DNA of 64,000 nt, taken from contig NZ_CP072113.1 in the NCBI RefSeq assembly GCF_017654605.1, positions 1,054,001 to 1,118,000 on the forward strand, given 5' to 3'. The translations under genes were made by a program, and so were the position numbers. Under the pieces are notes generated by a model, which was given only the letters and a program-made list of their open reading frames with translations, did no database searches and was not told where the DNA came from. This DNA comes from Yimella sp. cx-51. Lineage in GTDB: Bacteria; Actinomycetota; Actinomycetes; Actinomycetales; Dermatophilaceae. This document shows positions 16,212 to 23,884 of this stretch, in pieces; positions within the stretch are counted from its first letter, which is position 1; every line of letters begins with the position of its first letter.

Positions 16212-17720
16212 ATGAGATCGATGCGAGACGCACTGGACGGCGCGGCCACCGGCGTCGCCGCGACGGTGCTCGGAGCCGGGGTCGGGCATCTGGTCGCCGG
16301 GCTGTTCCGGCCCGCGGCCTCCCCGCCGTACGCGGTCGGGTCGGCGGTGATCGACGCCACCCCGGAGCCGGTGAAGTCGTGGGCGATCCGCACCTTCGGC
16401 AGCAACGACAAGACCGTGCTGCTTCTCGGGGTGGTGGTGGTGACCTTGCTGTTGGCGGCGCTCGCCGGCTGGCTCGGACGGCGGCACCCGACGCGCGGAC
16501 TGATCGGGCTCGCAGTGCTCGTCGCGCTCGCCGCGGCGGCCGTGCTCGGCCGGCCGAACGCCGACGCGCTCTCGCTGCTGCCGACCGCCGTCACCGGGCT
16601 CGTTGGTCTGGCGACGATGGCGGCGCTGCAGCGTGAACTGCCGGGCGCCGCGGACGCGAACACGGGCCTGTCCCGTCGCGGGGTGATGCTGGCCGGGGGC
16701 GCGACCGCGTTCGGTGCGCTGGCGGTCGCGATCGGTCAGTCGATCGGATCGACCGCCACCAAGGTCGCCGGGGTGCTGCCCCGCGTCCGCAAGCCGTTGG
16801 CGGCGCTGCCCGCCGGACTCGAGAGCACGGTGCCGGGAGTGACCCCGTGGCGGACGCCGTCCGGCAAGTTCTACCGGGTCGACACCGCGCTCGTCGTGCC
16901 CCGGGTGGACGCCGACAACTGGGAGTTGGTGATCGACGGCGCGGTTGAGCACCCGCAACGGTTCACGTACGCGCAGATCTCGGCGATGCCCCTGGTCGAA
17001 GCCGACGTGACCCTCACCTGCGTCAGCAACGAGGTCGGTGGCGAGTACGCCGGCGGCGCCCGCTGGACCGGGGTGCCGGTGCGCGAACTGCTCGCCCGCG
17101 CCGTGCCGAAGGCCGGCAACGACCAGGTGCTGTCCACGTCCGTCGACGGGTACACCAGCTCCACGCCCTTGGTGGCGCTCACCGACCCGACCCGGAATGC
17201 GCTTCTCGCGATCGGGATGAACGGCGAACTGCTCCCGCGCGACCACGGCTACCCGGCGCGACTGGTCACTCCCGGGCTGTATGGGTACGTCGGCGCCACG
17301 AAGTGGGTGACCCGACTGACCGTCACCACCTACACCAGCCGCAAGGCGTACTGGACGGTGCGGGGTTGGGGTGAACAGGGCCCGATCAAGCCGAGCGCCC
17401 GCATCGACACCCCCGAACCCTTGGCCACCCTGAAACCGGGCACGGTCGCGATCGGCGGTACCGCCTGGGCGCAGCACCAGGGGGTGCGCGCCGTGCAGGT
17501 GCAAATCGACGACGGGCCCTGGCAACAAGCCCGACTGGGCCCGGACGCGGGCATCGACTACTGGCGCCAGTGGTGGCTGCCGTGGGAAGCGACGACGGGC
17601 CAGCACCGACTACGGGCACGGTGCATCTACGGCAGTGGGTCCGTGCAGACGCAGCAGCGCGCCGATCCCTTCCCCGACGGCGCCTCCGGGTACCACGAGA
17701 TCGCCGTCATCGTTCGCTGA
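16212..17720 (+). CDS. membrane-anchored molybdopterin-dependent oxidoreductase (sulfite-oxidase family)
   Basis: The 502-residue protein has several N-terminal membrane helices (about 10-150), then a sulfite-oxidase-type Mo-cofactor domain. The Mo ligand is Cys270 in LTCVSNEVGG, followed by RDHGYPARLVTPGLYGYVG and the dimerisation domain (GTAWAQHQGVRAVQVQID). The Arg-Arg region before the domain (SRRGVMLAGG) and its layout predict a catalytic part outside the membrane, similar to YedY-like methionine-sulfoxide repair enzymes; the substrate is inferred. The start is ATG 16212 or 16221, just downstream of a SigK-type promoter, with no ribosome site, consistent with a leaderless message. Confidence 0.86.
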   Translation: MRSMRDALDGAATGVAATVLGAGVGHLVAGLFRPAASPPYAVGSAVIDATPEPVKSWAIRTFGSNDKTVLLLGVVVVTLLLAALAGWLGRRHPTRGLIGLAVLVALAAAAVLGRPNADALSLLPTAVTGLVGLATMAALQRELPGAADANTGLSRRGVMLAGGATAFGALAVAIGQSIGSTATKVAGVLPRVRKPLAALPAGLESTVPGVTPWRTPSGKFYRVDTALVVPRVDADNWELVIDGAVEHPQRFTYAQISAMPLVEADVTLTCVSNEVGGEYAGGARWTGVPVRELLARAVPKAGNDQVLSTSVDGYTSSTPLVALTDPTRNALLAIGMNGELLPRDHGYPARLVTPGLYGYVGATKWVTRLTVTTYTSRKAYWTVRGWGEQGPIKPSARIDTPEPLATLKPGTVAIGGTAWAQHQGVRAVQVQIDDGPWQQARLGPDAGIDYWRQWWLPWEATTGQHRLRARCIYGSGSVQTQQRADPFPDGASGYHEIAVIVR

Positions 17721-17767
17721 CCGGGGGCGAAAGCACCTGCGCTGCAAAGCATTTCATCAGATCCGGG

Positions 17768-17794
17768 CAATCCGATCGAGCCGGTGCGACGAAC
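17768..17794 (+). promoter_or_regulatory. SigK-type promoter P3 (before the fasciclin gene)
   Basis: CAATCC at 17768-17773, a 16-nt spacer and CGAAC at 17790-17794, followed by CACCG as in P2. The predicted start is about 30 nt before the ATG at 17833, leaving room for the AGGAGA ribosome site. Confidence 0.68.
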
Positions 17795-17832
17795 CACCGG
17801 TGTCCGACAACGACCCGATCAGGAGACATCTC

Positions 17833-18522
17833 ATGAAGCGCACGACCCCCACCCTCGCGATCGCCGCGGCGCTCGCCCTCGGTCTGTCCGCCTGCGGCGG
17901 AAGTGACTCGTCGGGCTCCTCCGACACGTCCACCAGCACCTCGATGTCGAGCTCGTCCCCGATGACCTCGTCCGGCTCGATGTCCGGTTCGAGCTCCAGC
18001 GCCATGTCGAGCCCGACGACTTCCGACTCGATGAGCTCCGACCCGATGAAGCAGACCCAGTTCGGTCCGGGCTGCGCCTCAGTGCCCACCAGCGGCAAGG
18101 GCTCCTTCGCCGGGATGGCCAACGACCCGGTCGCGACCGCCGCGAGCAACAACCCGCTGTTGTCGACCCTGGTCACCGCCGTGAAGAAGGCCAACCTGGT
18201 CGACACGCTGAACACCAGCAAGGACATCACCGTGTTCGCCCCGGCGAACTCGGCCTTCGACAAGATCCCGAAGGCCGACCTCGACAAGGTGCTCAACGAC
18301 AACAAGGCGCTCACCGAGCTGCTCACCCACCACGTCGTCAAGGGGCGTCTGGCACCGAACCAGCTCGCCGGCAGCCACACCACTCTCGCCGGTGACACCG
18401 TCGCGGTGAAGGGTGCCAGCCCCGACTTCGACGTCGCCGGGGCGAAGGTGCTGTGCGGCAACGTGCAGACCGCGAACGCGACCGTCTACATCGTCGACAC
18501 CGTGTTGATGCCGATGAAGTGA
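17833..18522 (+). CDS. fasciclin-domain lipoprotein (MPT83/MPT70-like)
   Basis: The 229-residue secreted protein has a signal peptide ending in the lipobox LSAC (Cys at about 21), then a Ser/Thr/Met-rich linker (about 25-75). One fasciclin domain follows (ASNNPLLSTLVTAVKKANL, ITVFAPANSAFDKI, LLTHHVVKGRL, ATVYIVDTVLMP). It would be a lipid-anchored surface protein. It has a strong AGGAGA, its own SigK-type promoter and a terminator, so it can be highly induced alone. The mycobacterial counterparts mpt70 and mpt83 are the main SigK targets. Confidence 0.92.
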   Translation: MKRTTPTLAIAAALALGLSACGGSDSSGSSDTSTSTSMSSSSPMTSSGSMSGSSSSAMSSPTTSDSMSSDPMKQTQFGPGCASVPTSGKGSFAGMANDPVATAASNNPLLSTLVTAVKKANLVDTLNTSKDITVFAPANSAFDKIPKADLDKVLNDNKALTELLTHHVVKGRLAPNQLAGSHTTLAGDTVAVKGASPDFDVAGAKVLCGNVQTANATVYIVDTVLMPMK

Positions 18523-18535
18523 GTCGGACGGGGCA

Positions 18536-18563
18536 GGCGGCCGCGCCGAGGGGCGTGGCCGCC
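18536..18563 (+). terminator. terminator after the fasciclin gene
   Basis: A 12-bp stem (GGCGGCCGCGCC with one G-T pair on return) and a GAGG loop, 14 bases after the stop, closes the SigK operon before the ABC exporter. Confidence 0.65.
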
Positions 18564-18716
18564 TTGACCCCATCGCGGCGGTGTACACAAGCCGCGGACG
18601 GCGCGTGCACGGTTCGCGACGAACACCGTCCGCGAGCGCTGCACGCGACAGTCGCGACTCGTGCACGCCGCCTTCGGCGAGGCGAACCGGTAGCGTCCAC
18701 CCACGTGGAGAACGCG

Positions 18717-19631
18717 ATGATCCGGGCAAGGGGCCTGCGCAAGAGCTTCGGCGAGTTCGAGGCGGTGCGTGGGATCGATGTCGAGGTTCGCCGTGGCGAG
18801 GTCTTCGGCTTCCTCGGCCCGAACGGTGCGGGCAAGTCGTCGACGATGCGGATGATCGCGACCGTGTCCCCGCGCACCGGCGGCAACCTGGAGATCCTCG
18901 GCATGGACCCGGCCTCCGACGGTTCGGCGATCCGTGCCCGCATCGGGGTCTGCCCGCAGGAGGACACCCTCGACAACGAGCTCAGCGTGCGCGACAACCT
19001 GATCGTCTACGGGCGTTACTTCGGCATTTCGCGCCGCGAGGTGAAGGCGAAGGCCGCCGAACTGCTCGAATTCGCTCAACTCACCGACAAGGCCGACGGA
19101 CGCGTCGAGGCGATGTCGGGTGGCATGAAGCGGCGTCTGACGATCGCCCGCTCGCTGATCAACGACCCCGAGTTACTGCTCCTCGACGAACCCACCACCG
19201 GACTCGACCCACAGGCCCGACACCTGTTGTGGGACAAGCTTTTCCGTCTCAAGCAGCAGGGCGTGACGTTGGTGCTCACCACCCACTACATGGACGAGGC
19301 GGAGCAGTTGTGCGACCGCCTGGTCGTGATGGACAAGGGCATGATCGCCGCCGAGGGCACGCCGCGCGACCTGATCAGCACCTACTGCACCCGCGAGGTC
19401 GCGGAGCTGCGGTTCGGCATCGGCGAACACGAGGCGCTCGCCGACAAGGTGGCCCCGCACGCCCAGCGGGTCGAGGTGCTGCCCGACCGGCTCCTGCTCT
19501 ACACCGACAACGGCGAACACACCCTCGCGGAGGTCGCCCGGGCCGGCCTGCACCCGATCGCCTCGCTCGTGCGCCGCTCGAGCCTGGAGGACGTCTTCCT
19601 CCGGTTGACCGGCCGAACGCTGGTCGACTGA
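18717..19631 (+). CDS. ABC exporter ATP-binding protein (DrrA-like)
   Basis: A 304-residue ATPase with Walker A GPNGAGKSS, signature MSGGMKRRL, Walker B LLLLDEPTTGLD and the switch His (LTTHYMDEAEQL). The C-terminal extension (VRRSSLEDVFLRLTGRTL) is typical of the DrrA/CcmA drug- or lipid-export subfamily. ATG 18717 follows TGGAG; GTG 18705 is an alternative. It overlaps the first permease gene by one base. The exported substrate is unknown. Confidence 0.9.
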   Translation: MIRARGLRKSFGEFEAVRGIDVEVRRGEVFGFLGPNGAGKSSTMRMIATVSPRTGGNLEILGMDPASDGSAIRARIGVCPQEDTLDNELSVRDNLIVYGRYFGISRREVKAKAAELLEFAQLTDKADGRVEAMSGGMKRRLTIARSLINDPELLLLDEPTTGLDPQARHLLWDKLFRLKQQGVTLVLTTHYMDEAEQLCDRLVVMDKGMIAAEGTPRDLISTYCTREVAELRFGIGEHEALADKVAPHAQRVEVLPDRLLLYTDNGEHTLAEVARAGLHPIASLVRRSSLEDVFLRLTGRTLVD

Positions 19632-20443
19632 TGACCGCCACGACCACCACACCCGTCCGGACGGCCGTTCGTCCGAGCCCCGTCCACCTGCTCGAGTACT
19701 GGTGGACGGTCTACAAGCGCACCTGGCGGGGGAGTGTCATCACCTCCTTCGTCAGCCCGTGGTTCTACGTGGTCGCGATGGGGGTGCTGCTCGGCGGCTT
19801 CGTGCAGGCCGACCCGGCGACCCTCGAAGGGGCGGCCAGTTACCTCGCCTTCGTGGTGCCCGGGATGATCTGCGCGCAGTCGATGCAGGTCGGCTTCGGT
19901 GAGACCACCTACCCCGTGATGGGCATGCGCAAATGGGTGAAGACCTACGAGGCGCAGCTGGCAACACCGTTGCGGGTCAGCGACATTCTGATCGCGCACA
20001 TCGTGTTCATCCTGTTCCGGGTGATGACCACGGCGGTCGTCTTCACGGTCGTGCTCTCCTTCTTCGACATCTTCCAGCGGTGGTGGAGCGCCCCGCTGGT
20101 CATCGGGGTGCAGGTGCTCGTCGGTCTCGCCGCGGCGCTGCCGATCTACGCGTACGCCGTCCGTGCCGAGAGCGAGTCGGGCTTCTCTGTCGTCTTCCGG
20201 CTGCTGATGATCCCGCTCACCCTGTTCAGTGGGTCCTTCTTCCCGATCACGACGCTGCCGCCGGTGCTTGAGTTCGCCGCGCGCCTCTCGCCACTCTGGC
20301 AAGGCGTGAACCTGGCCCGGATGGCGTCCACGGGCCTGTGGGACTGGCCGGTCGCCGCGTACAACATCGCCTACCTGGTGCTGCTCGCCGGCGCCGGCTA
20401 CCTGTTGACGGTCGCCGGGATGCGGAAGGCGTTGGTGCCGTGA
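19631..20443 (+). CDS. ABC-2 type exporter permease, first subunit
   Basis: A 270-residue membrane protein with six hydrophobic segments and the ABC-2 fold (WFYVVAMGVLLGGF, YLAFVVPGMICAQSM, LFSGSFFPITTLPPVLEF). It pairs with the following paralogous permease and the preceding ATPase. The start overlaps the ATPase stop (TGATG), and the end overlaps the next start (GTGA), so all three are coupled. Confidence 0.88.
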   Translation: MTATTTTPVRTAVRPSPVHLLEYWWTVYKRTWRGSVITSFVSPWFYVVAMGVLLGGFVQADPATLEGAASYLAFVVPGMICAQSMQVGFGETTYPVMGMRKWVKTYEAQLATPLRVSDILIAHIVFILFRVMTTAVVFTVVLSFFDIFQRWWSAPLVIGVQVLVGLAAALPIYAYAVRAESESGFSVVFRLLMIPLTLFSGSFFPITTLPPVLEFAARLSPLWQGVNLARMASTGLWDWPVAAYNIAYLVLLAGAGYLLTVAGMRKALVP

Positions 20444-21252
20444 GCAGCGTCTTCTCCCCGTTGGTGCGCGTCGAGGGACGCCGTCTGTCGGCGATGCAGG
20501 GCGCCGGCACCCTGATCCACCGCAACTTCCTGGTCTACCGGCGCGACTGGGTCGTCTTCGTCACCGGCTTCCTCGAGCCCGTCTTCTACCTGCTCTCCAT
20601 CGGGATCGGGGTCGGTCAGCTCATTCCCGGCTTCGAGGTGAACGGGCACCACGTCGCCTACGCCGACTACGTCGCACCCGGCATGCTGGCCGCGTCCGCG
20701 ATGAACGGCGCGATCTTCGACGCCACCTTCAACGTCTTCTTCCGGCTGAAGTACGCCAAGTTGTACGACCAGATCCTCGCCACCCCGCGGACCGTCGGCG
20801 ACGTGGCCCGCGGCGAGATCGGTTGGGCGCTCATCCGCGGCGGCATCTACTCCACCGCGTTCGCGCTGGTGATGCTCGTGCTCGGGATGATCCACTCTTG
20901 GTGGGCGCTGCTCGCGGTGCCGGCCACCCTGCTCATCGGGTACGCCTTCGCCTCGGTGGCGATGGCGCTGACGACCTGGATCCGCAGCTGGCAGGACTTC
21001 GAATACATCACCCTCGCCCTGATGCCGCTGTTCCTCTTCTCGGCCACCTTCTTCCCGGTGACCCGCTACCCGACCTGGCTGCAATGGGTCGTCGAGGCCA
21101 CCCCGCTCTACCGCGGCGTGGTGCTCTGCCGCGAACTGGCCACCGGCGCCGTCGGCTGGGGCTCGCTCGTCTCCGTGGCCTACCCGGTCGCGATGGGCGC
21201 GCTCGGCACCGTGCTGGTTCGCCGCCGGTTGGAGCGGCTTCTGCTCACCTGA
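20440..21252 (+). CDS. ABC-2 type exporter permease, second subunit
   Basis: Also 270 residues with six membrane segments; it shares pattern with its neighbour (YADYVAPGMLAASAM, LFLFSATFFPVTRYPTWLQWV). A heterodimeric permease is expected. The GTG start overlaps the previous stop by four bases. The region just after its stop carries only broken sequences (an IS3 tail, an idi piece), so the exporter stands at the edge of a rearranged zone. Confidence 0.88.
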   Translation: MSSVFSPLVRVEGRRLSAMQGAGTLIHRNFLVYRRDWVVFVTGFLEPVFYLLSIGIGVGQLIPGFEVNGHHVAYADYVAPGMLAASAMNGAIFDATFNVFFRLKYAKLYDQILATPRTVGDVARGEIGWALIRGGIYSTAFALVMLVLGMIHSWWALLAVPATLLIGYAFASVAMALTTWIRSWQDFEYITLALMPLFLFSATFFPVTRYPTWLQWVVEATPLYRGVVLCRELATGAVGWGSLVSVAYPVAMGALGTVLVRRRLERLLLT

Positions 21253-21267
21253 GGGGTTTCGAGGCGT

Positions 21268-21356
21268 CGTGAGGTCGCCGAGCTGCGGATGGATCGGGAG
21301 TTCCTGCAAGAAGCAGCGGCCTTCTTCGCCACCGAGAACTCGAACCCGAGCAAGTC
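21268..21356 (+). mobile_element. IS3-family OrfA remnant (last ~30 codons)
   Basis: The frame reads REVAELRMDREFLQEAAAF FATE, split here to show that it matches the leucine-zipper tail of IS3-type OrfA (RELRxExEFLKKAAAFFAKE). Nothing of the helix-turn-helix part, OrfB or terminal repeats is seen. It is a decayed insertion sequence lying between the exporter and the idi fragment, and a likely agent of the local rearrangements. Confidence 0.6.
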
Positions 21357-21374
21357 ACGACCCCGACCTGGGCC

Positions 21375-21602
21375 TCAGTCAGCGAGCTCTTCCGGAAGTT
21401 CGGCCACCTGCAACGCGCACCAAGGACTCACGTCGCGTTCGCCGGAGAGCACCTGTGAACGGAACGCGGCCCAGTCGTGCCACTCGATGGCGGCGACCTC
21501 AGCCGGGTCGGGGCTCAGGTCGTCCGGCTCGGTGCAAACGGCGACGTAGACCGGGCAGACCTCGTTCTCGACGATTCCGTTGTCCATCACCGCGCGATAC
21601 CG
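21375..21602 (-). pseudogene. idi: isopentenyl-diphosphate delta-isomerase, 3' fragment
   Basis: About 75 residues match the C-terminal third of type 1 IPP isomerase: RYRAVMDNGIVENEVCPVYVA then AAIEWHDWAAF. The active-site Glu in ENE remains, but the N-terminal ~105 residues, including the catalytic Cys, are gone. The match begins at 21602, exactly where the P450 match stops. Genes for idi and P450s often sit in carotenoid clusters, so this is probably debris of one. Confidence 0.72.
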
Positions 21603-21603
21603 G

Positions 21604-22555
21604 TCGGTGCAACAGCCACGGGCTGATGATCGTCAATGTGCCTGCCGGGAGGTCGACGTCACCGACCCGCTCGGCAGCGAGTGAACGCCGGGAGATCGCC
21701 CAGGCAGGCGGGTACAAGCGCAGAGCCTCGTCGATGGCGGCACGGGTGATCGGCAGTTGCTCGCGGGGGGTCAACATGGAAACCGGCGAACCGAGCGCGC
21801 CGAGTTCGGCGCGCATCCGATCCTGAATCTCGGTGTGCTCGGCCAGCAACATGAGCGTCCAGCTGAGCGCGGCGGCGACGGTCTCGTGACCCGCGATCAC
21901 CATCGTGATCAGTTCGTCCCTGATCTCGACGTCGGTGAGCTCGCTGTCGATGAGCAGACCGAGCAGATCGTCGTGGAAGTCGGGCGTCGAGGGCGCGGCG
22001 GTCCGGCGTCGAGCGGCGATGATGTCGGTAGCCACCGCGTCGAGTTCCCTTCGCACCGAACGCAATCGCAGGTTCGTGCGGGTCGGCGCCCACTGTGCGG
22101 TCGGCAGCACCGATCGACCGAGGCGGACGATGAACTCGGCGGCACCGCTGGATGCGTCGAGGAGGCGTTCGGTGCTGGCGGTGAGGTCGCTGGAGAAGAG
22201 AGCACGGCCGACTGCGTCCAGGCCGATGCGATGCATCAGCGGACTGACGTCGACGACGGACCCCGAGTGGGCGGGAGGGGTTTGATCGGCAAGGACGGTG
22301 CGGGCGGCGTCACGCACCTGCTCGCCGACTGCCTCCAGACGCCGGTGGTGGAAAGCCGGCGCGGCCAGGCGTCGGTGCTCGATCCAGTTCGGTTCGGCGC
22401 AGGCAAGCAGGCCGGGCCCGGTCACCCGGGCCAGCGCGGCGTACTGCACGGTCTGCTTGCTCCAGTTGCGAGCTGAGGTCTGCAGCACCTGGCGAACGTG
22501 AGCGGGGTCGTTCAGCAAGACGGCCGGTGCGCCGGGCACGGGGAAGGCGACGGTG
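21604..22555 (-). pseudogene. cytochrome P450, internal fragment
   Basis: About 315 residues of a P450 are open: [21 protein letters not shown] (helix C), the I-helix ITMVIAGHETVAAALSW, the ExxR motif in IDEALRLYPPAW, and AGTLTIISPWLLHR. The first ~45 residues and everything after the PERF position, including the heme-binding Cys loop, are missing, so it cannot bind heme. The 5' end is fused to a DUF559 gene at about 22556 and the 3' end to idi at about 21603. Confidence 0.8.
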
Positions 22556-23120
22556 TGTGCAACGCCGCATCGAGCGCGACCACACCGGGTTCGACGCCTC
22601 GTAGGGTCGCCAGCGAGGCCACCGTCGCTGCCGGTGTCAGCACCGGCAGCCCGTGGGCCGTGCCCAACGACTCAGGGCCCCACCACGTCTGGACGACGAC
22701 ATCACCATTGCGTTCCGAAGGGCCGAGCGAGCCGCGGGCGAGGTGGGTGCCGGCAAAGGGCTCGATGAGTGGGAGCCCATGCAGGACGGCCGCCGACGCA
22801 CCCGCGGCATGGAAGTCATTGCCAGGGTGTGAGGTCAACGCGTGCACCGATGCTCGGTGCTGCAGTGTTGAACGCCCCGTGGGGTCGGCGGTGGGCCAGC
22901 GGGCAGCGTCCACGTATGCACCGCGCCGCACGCGGTGCAGCAGGCGTGCGCGCACCCACACCCCGGCGTCCTTGGAGTCGGCGCCGAGGTCGTGGAGGTC
23001 GGACACACCGAGGATCCCTTCGCGTTCGTCGAGGCGAATGCGGATCGGCAGCGGAAGTTCGTGGCCAATGGCGCGAAGTGTTGAGCCAAGACCCGCAGCA
23101 GCGTCGTTGTTGAATGGTCG
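22556..23120 (-). pseudogene. DUF559/AbiEi-like gene, 5' fragment
   Basis: The frame carries the N-terminal and middle parts of a DUF559 protein: [30 protein letters not shown], a central domain, [12 protein letters not shown] and VVALDAALH. It then breaks into P450 sequence and stops at 22512. The nuclease-like C-terminus is missing; its likely counterpart is at 14486-14773. The true start codon is unclear: no ATG lies near the domain start, and the frame stays open into repeat copy B. Confidence 0.68.
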
Positions 23121-23180
23121 CTGTGGACGAGCGCACTCCGAGCGGCGGGTTGTGGACTCATCGTTCGGGGATCTACTCGA

Positions 23181-23275
23181 TTGCTCTGCGCCGCCCTCTT
23201 GCTGCCCGTTCCCAGTCTTGGGCGCTATAGCGCGCAAGGAACGGTTCGGAGAGCAAGTCGGCGGAGGGGAGCAAG
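23181..23275. repeat. 95-bp palindromic repeat, copy B
   Basis: The same orientation and length as copy A at 14386-14480. Here the ends TTGCTCT/AGAGCAA are a perfect 7-bp inverted pair 76 bp apart, and the centre GCGCTATAGCGC is a perfect 12-bp palindrome. It lies just upstream of the DUF559 5' fragment, so the two copies bracket the whole mosaic. Confidence 0.8.
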
Positions 23276-23463
23276 GGAGGCTGGCCGCTCAGATAGCCGC
23301 GATTTCGTCGGGCGGCGGGTGTTCTGGCAAACTTGCCTCTTGCGTCTGCTGGTCGTGTCGACCCCCGCCACAGGGGGAGTGGCCTCAGTCATGTGGTCGA
23401 GACCTGGACGCACTCCGAACCATTGAGCGTGGCGACCTGTGGCGCCACAAGGAAGTAGCAGTC
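23276..23463 (+). promoter_or_regulatory. rplS promoter and leader region
   Basis: This is 188 bp without a gene, between the repeat and rplS. It should hold the rplS promoter. A short stem (CCCCC GCCACA GGGGG) lies near 23361-23376. The ribosome site is AAGGAAG about 8 nt before the ATG. No further signal could be assigned with confidence. Confidence 0.4.
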
Positions 23464-23826
23464 ATGAAGAAGTTCGACGAGATCGATGCAGCGAGCCTGA
23501 AGGCCGACCGTCCCGACTTCCGCGCGGGTGACACCGTTCGTGTCGACGTGAAGGTCATTGAAGGTACGCGCTCGCGTGTGCAGGCCTTCCAGGGTGTTGT
23601 CATCCGCCGTCACGGCTCGGGTGTGGGCGAGACCTTCACCGTCCGCAAGATGAGCTTCGGTGTCGGTGTCGAGCGCACCTTCCCGCTGCACAACCCGGTC
23701 ATCGACAAGATCGAGGTCGTGACCCGTGGTGACGTGCGCCGCGCGAAGCTGTACTACCTGCGCGAACTGCGCGGCAAGGCAGCCAAGATCAAGGAGCGTC
23801 GCGAGACCCCGGCCGCCAAGGCCTGA
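23464..23826 (+). CDS. rplS: 50S ribosomal protein L19
   Basis: A 120-residue protein with the whole L19 pattern: [74 protein letters not shown]. It sits at the 30S-50S interface. ATG 23464 is clear. A strong terminator follows 19 bp after its stop, so it is mostly expressed alone. Confidence 0.97.
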   Translation: MKKFDEIDAASLKADRPDFRAGDTVRVDVKVIEGTRSRVQAFQGVVIRRHGSGVGETFTVRKMSFGVGVERTFPLHNPVIDKIEVVTRGDVRRAKLYYLRELRGKAAKIKERRETPAAKA

Positions 23827-23844
23827 CAAAACGTTGGCTGAGCA

Positions 23845-23878
23845 GGGCGGTGCCGTGTCGGATGACACGGCACCGCCC
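23845..23878 (+). terminator. rplS terminator overlapping a possible lepB start
   Basis: A perfect 15-bp stem (GGGCGGTGCCGTGTC and complement) with loop GGAT. An in-frame GTG (23855) for the next gene would lie inside the stem, so I place that start at ATG 23885 instead. Confidence 0.8.
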
Positions 23879-23884
23879 TCGTTC

